Positions 61,319-64,000 of a stretch of DNA of 64,000 nucleotides are shown one piece after another. Position 1 is the first letter of the stretch, and each line of letters starts with the position of its first letter. The stretch is from assembly GCA_002280565.1 (NCBI GenBank), contig NCEF01000024.1, forward strand, positions 909-64,908. Reading direction: 5' to 3'. A model generated the notes under the pieces. It made no database searches, was not told the origin of the DNA, and saw nothing but the letters and a program-made list of their open reading frames with translations. The translations under genes and the position numbers were made by a program. This DNA is from Sphingomonas sp. 32-66-10 (GTDB lineage Bacteria; Pseudomonadota; Alphaproteobacteria; Sphingomonadales; Sphingomonadaceae).

Positions 61319-63413
61319 ACCCCGCCGCCGCCGCCGTTCGGGCGAAAAACGGGCGCGTCGCGGCGTCACGCTGCGGCGGATCGTCGTCTTCGGCCTGTGC
61401 CTCGCCGCCTTCGCCGTCGCGATCTTCGCGTTCAAATCGGTCATCACCGACCGCCCCGACCCCGCCGCTGCACGTGAGGCGCTCGTACGTAGCGAAGCCT
61501 ATCTCAAGGCCAGCAATGCCTCGGCCGCGCGCAGCCAGGCGTTCAGCGCGGTCCGCGCCGACCCGGCCTGGGGCGAGGCGCATCTCGCACTCGCCCGCGC
61601 CAACCTTGCCCTAGACGAAGGCGTCGCCGCCGAGGCCGCCCTGCGCCGCGCGCTCGACAGCGGCATTGCCCCGGCCCGCACCCATGCGCTGATGGCGCAC
61701 GCCATCCTGTTACAGGGCGACCCGCGCCGCGCACTGGTCGAAAGCCGCAAGGCGCCGCAGGCCGACCGTCTCTACGCCCTGCGCGTCCAGACCCGCGCCT
61801 ATGTCGCGGGCGGCAACCTTGCCGCCGCGCAAGATGCAGCGATGGCCGCCGTGCGCCTCGCCCCGCAAAACGCCGACGCGTGGACCGAACTCGGCCGCTT
61901 CCGCTTCAACGCCGGCGACGTCGTCGGCGCGATCGAGGCGAGCGCAAAGGCGGTCGATCTCGACAAGGGCAATACCGACGCGCTGCTGCTGCGCGGCGAG
62001 CTGGTCCGCACCCAATATGGCCTCGTCGCCTCGCTCCCGTGGTTCGACCGCGCGTTGCAGCGCGATCCCTATCGCCACGCGACGCTGATCCAATATGCCG
62101 CGACGCTCGGCGATGCCGGGCAGGCCCGCGCGATGCTCGACCTCACCCGCCGCGCGATGGAGGTGCGTCCGCGCAGCCCGCAGGCGCTCTACCTTCAAGC
62201 TGTGCTCGCCGCGCGCGCGCAGCGCTTCGACCTCGCCCGCCAGCTGCTGACTCGCGCGGGCGGCGGCGTCGGCCAGCTGCCCGGCGGCCTGCTGCTCGGC
62301 GGCGCGCTCGATCTGGAGGAAGGCGCCTATGCCCGCGCGATCGAGAAGCTCCGCACCCTCATCACCCTGCAGCCGATGAACATCAATGCGCGCAAGCTGC
62401 TCGCCGCCGCACTGCTCCGCTCGGACGCGTCGAAGAACGGCATCGACGTGCTGCGCCCGGTCGTCGCGCGCGGCGACGCTGACACCTATGCGCTCACATT
62501 GGTCGCGCGCGGCTATGAACGGATCGGCGAGCGGGCCGAAGCGGCACGCTATTTCGACCGCGCGGCCCTTCCCGTGCGCGACAATCCCGATTGGTTCAGC
62601 TCGGACGATTCGCTCCCGATCCTGACAGCGGCCGCGTCGAAGGCCGGCGGCGACGATCCGAAAACGCTAATCCCGCTGCTGCGCGGGCTGATCGAGCAAG
62701 GGCGCGGCTCCGAAGCGCTTGCCCGCGCCGAGGCCGTCGCGCGCCGCAACCCCGGCGCGCCCGCGTCGGCCAGCCTCGTCGGCGACGTGCTAATGCTGCT
62801 CAAACGCCCCGCCGACGCGGTTCCGTGGTACAAGACCGCCGCCGGCATCCGCTTCGACGAACCCGCCATGCTGCGGCTGGTCGAGGCGCTCGACCGCTCG
62901 GGCCAGCGCCAGACGGCCTCGACCACGCTGGCGCTGTTCCTCTCGCAAAACCCGTTCAACCTCTCCGCGCTGCGCCTGTCCGCGCATTGGCAGGCGGCGG
63001 CGGGCGATTTCGACGCGGCGATCGATTCGCTCGAAGCGATCCGCCTGCGCATCGGCAATCGCGACGCCGCACTGCTCGCCGAACTTGCCTTCGCCTATGC
63101 CGGGGCCGGCGAGCCCGACCGCGCCGCGCGCTATGCCGAGGCGGCATATCTGATCGCGCCCAGCAACCCGGCAGTTGCGGGCGCGATGGGCTGGGCGCTG
63201 ACGCAGGGCGGCGACCATGCAGGTGGGATCGAGCTGCTGCGCAAGGCTGTAACGCTCGCCCCGCGCCACCCGATGCTCCGCTGGCAACTCGCGCAAGCCT
63301 ATGCCGATGCCGGCCGCAGCACCGAAGCCATCGCCGAAACCCGCGCCGCGCTGGCCATTCCCGGATTCACCGACAAGGGTGCGGCAGAGGCGCTGCTGGC
63401 GAAACTGGCATAA
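61302..63413 (+). CDS. prsT: XrtA/PEP-CTERM system TPR protein PrsT (703 aa)
   Basis: It starts inside the last 17 bases of prsR. A strongly basic N-terminus ([15 protein letters not shown]) precedes one transmembrane helix (about 25-45), then about 14 TPR units extend to the C-terminus (for example [24 protein letters not shown] and [15 protein letters not shown]). PrsT proteins are linked to exosortase EPS loci and thought to help export or assembly. The start codon and length fit the family. Confidence 0.9.
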   Translation: MTSSPEPRRRRRSGEKRARRGVTLRRIVVFGLCLAAFAVAIFAFKSVITDRPDPAAAREALVRSEAYLKASNASAARSQAFSAVRADPAWGEAHLALARANLALDEGVAAEAALRRALDSGIAPARTHALMAHAILLQGDPRRALVESRKAPQADRLYALRVQTRAYVAGGNLAAAQDAAMAAVRLAPQNADAWTELGRFRFNAGDVVGAIEASAKAVDLDKGNTDALLLRGELVRTQYGLVASLPWFDRALQRDPYRHATLIQYAATLGDAGQARAMLDLTRRAMEVRPRSPQALYLQAVLAARAQRFDLARQLLTRAGGGVGQLPGGLLLGGALDLEEGAYARAIEKLRTLITLQPMNINARKLLAAALLRSDASKNGIDVLRPVVARGDADTYALTLVARGYERIGERAEAARYFDRAALPVRDNPDWFSSDDSLPILTAAASKAGGDDPKTLIPLLRGLIEQGRGSEALARAEAVARRNPGAPASASLVGDVLMLLKRPADAVPWYKTAAGIRFDEPAMLRLVEALDRSGQRQTASTTLALFLSQNPFNLSALRLSAHWQAAAGDFDAAIDSLEAIRLRIGNRDAALLAELAFAYAGAGEPDRAARYAEAAYLIAPSNPAVAGAMGWALTQGGDHAGGIELLRKAVTLAPRHPMLRWQLAQAYADAGRSTEAIAETRAALAIPGFTDKGAAEALLAKLA

Positions 63414-63425
63414 CCCGCCGCTCTT

Positions 63426-63513
63426 CGTCGTCCCGGGCTTGACCCGGGACCGGGCTTTCTTGCTTTGGACAGCGTGCAAGGAAGCCCGGTCGCGGCTCAG
63501 GGCCGGGACGACG
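63426..63513. repeat. REP-pair of the TCGTCCCGGG type
   Basis: The 36-base arms 63426-63461 (CGTCGTCCCGGGCTTGACCC...) and 63478-63513 are imperfect inverted copies (about seven mismatches) around a 16-base spacer. It is the common alphaproteobacterial REP sequence, lying between prsT and the last gene. Confidence 0.75.
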
Positions 63514-63557
63514 GGGTAACTTGCCAACCCCCGCCCCACCCCCTAGCCGTCGGGGTG

Positions 63558-64000
63558 ATGACCGACCCGCTGGACCGCATCGCCGCCGCACTCGAACGGC
63601 TCGCGCCGCCTCCGCCACCCGCGCCGGACCTGACCGCGCATCCGGCCTATGTCTGGCATCGAGGCGATATCCAGCCTGCCCGCGCCTTCGCGCCGCTGCC
63701 GCTCACCGAACTGGTCGGGATCGACGCGCAGAAGGCGACGCTGGTCGAGAATGTCCGGCGCCTCGCTGCAGGTCTTCCCGCGCATGACGCGCTGCTATGG
63801 GGCGCACGCGGCACCGGCAAATCGGCGCTGAGCAAGGCCGCTATCGCCACCATTCAGGCCGAAGGCGGAGGCGTCGCGCTGGTCGAAGCGCAAGCCGACG
63901 CGCTCGACACGCTGCCAGCCCTGTTCGCGCAACTCGCCGAAGCCCCGCGCGCGTTCGTCATCTTCCTCGACGATCTCGGCTTCGACGCCGCGTCGGACGG
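63558..64000 (+). CDS. DUF815-type AAA ATPase, cut off by the window end
   Basis: 147 codons are visible. LVGIDAQKATLVENVRRLA and the Walker A ALLWGARGTGKSALSKA (about 80-96), then IFLDDLGFD (Walker B, near the end) mark this P-loop family, whose members are about 280-300 residues and of unknown role. The ATG at 63558 is preceded by CGGGGTG. The gene continues beyond base 64000. Confidence 0.9.
   Translation, partial: MTDPLDRIAAALERLAPPPPPAPDLTAHPAYVWHRGDIQPARAFAPLPLTELVGIDAQKATLVENVRRLAAGLPAHDALLWGARGTGKSALSKAAIATIQAEGGGVALVEAQADALDTLPALFAQLAEAPRAFVIFLDDLGFDAASD

Overview
The window is GC-rich, densely packed chromosomal DNA, most likely from a sphingomonad (Alphaproteobacteria, Sphingomonadaceae, Sphingomonas-like). 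This rests on an F1 operon lacking the F0 genes, a beta subunit with a long Ala/Lys/Pro-rich N-terminus, a sphingomonad-type malate dehydrogenase with TTG start beside the 2-oxoglutarate dehydrogenase genes, a large TonB-dependent receptor, a PhaR-type regulator, an ECF sigma/DUF6768 pair, and an exopolysaccharide/exosortase regulatory set (prsK-prsR-prsT with an EpsB-type sugar transferase). I saw no tRNA, rRNA, CRISPR array, integrase, transposase or plasmid gene. The taxonomy is inference from gene content, not from a database search.

Layout. 1-3034: the 3' part of a DEAD-box RNA helicase and two secreted proteins of unknown role. 3253-8886: the F1 ATP synthase operon atpH-atpA-atpG-lipoprotein-atpD-atpC, with two REP-pair palindromes in its gaps and an atpG broken by a frameshift. 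8962-18006: small secreted proteins, an AraC-type regulator, an orphan CpaF/TadA ATPase, a two-DTG aspartyl protease with a PDZ domain, an exported methyltransferase-like protein, a large TPR protein and an amidohydrolase. 18018-20875: a polyhydroxyalkanoate-type locus (phaR, a class III-sized PHA-synthase-like protein, a thiolase). 21082-27379: a TonB-dependent receptor, a secreted protein, alanine racemase and an MHS-family transporter. 27505-37958: an FAD oxidoreductase, then the TCA block mdh-lipoprotein-hypothetical-sucD-sucA-sucB-small ORF-lpd. 38020-46578: a GGDEF-domain protein with a degenerate GGAEF motif, a serine hydrolase, DUF1275, ECF sigma/DUF6768, UPF0126, STAS-like, GNAT and SppA. 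46728-48916: groES-groEL with promoter, CIRCE and terminators.

48939-63413 is the most accessory-looking part. A minus-strand pair (an MraZ-like tandem AbrB-fold protein and a Cys/His-motif protein) faces an AT-rich gap. Next comes an overlapping operon of two CelD/FemAB-like acyltransferases with a cupin/JmjC-type dioxygenase between them, followed by a polytopic GT-C-like membrane protein. A GDP-mannose pyrophosphorylase gene converges on these, and then come an EpsB-type undecaprenyl-phosphate sugar transferase and prsK-prsR-prsT. Together this looks like one end of an XrtA/PEP-CTERM-associated exopolysaccharide locus with a possible glycan- or peptide-modifying module. The window ends inside a DUF815-type AAA ATPase gene.

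Two conserved genes are broken: atpG (a small indel) and prsR (an internal deletion of roughly 50 codons plus a frameshift). Two lesions in conserved genes of an otherwise tidy window raise the question of assembly errors, so both should be tested on reads before any biological reading. All coordinates, motifs and starts were read by eye. Family assignments come from recognised motifs, without searches.
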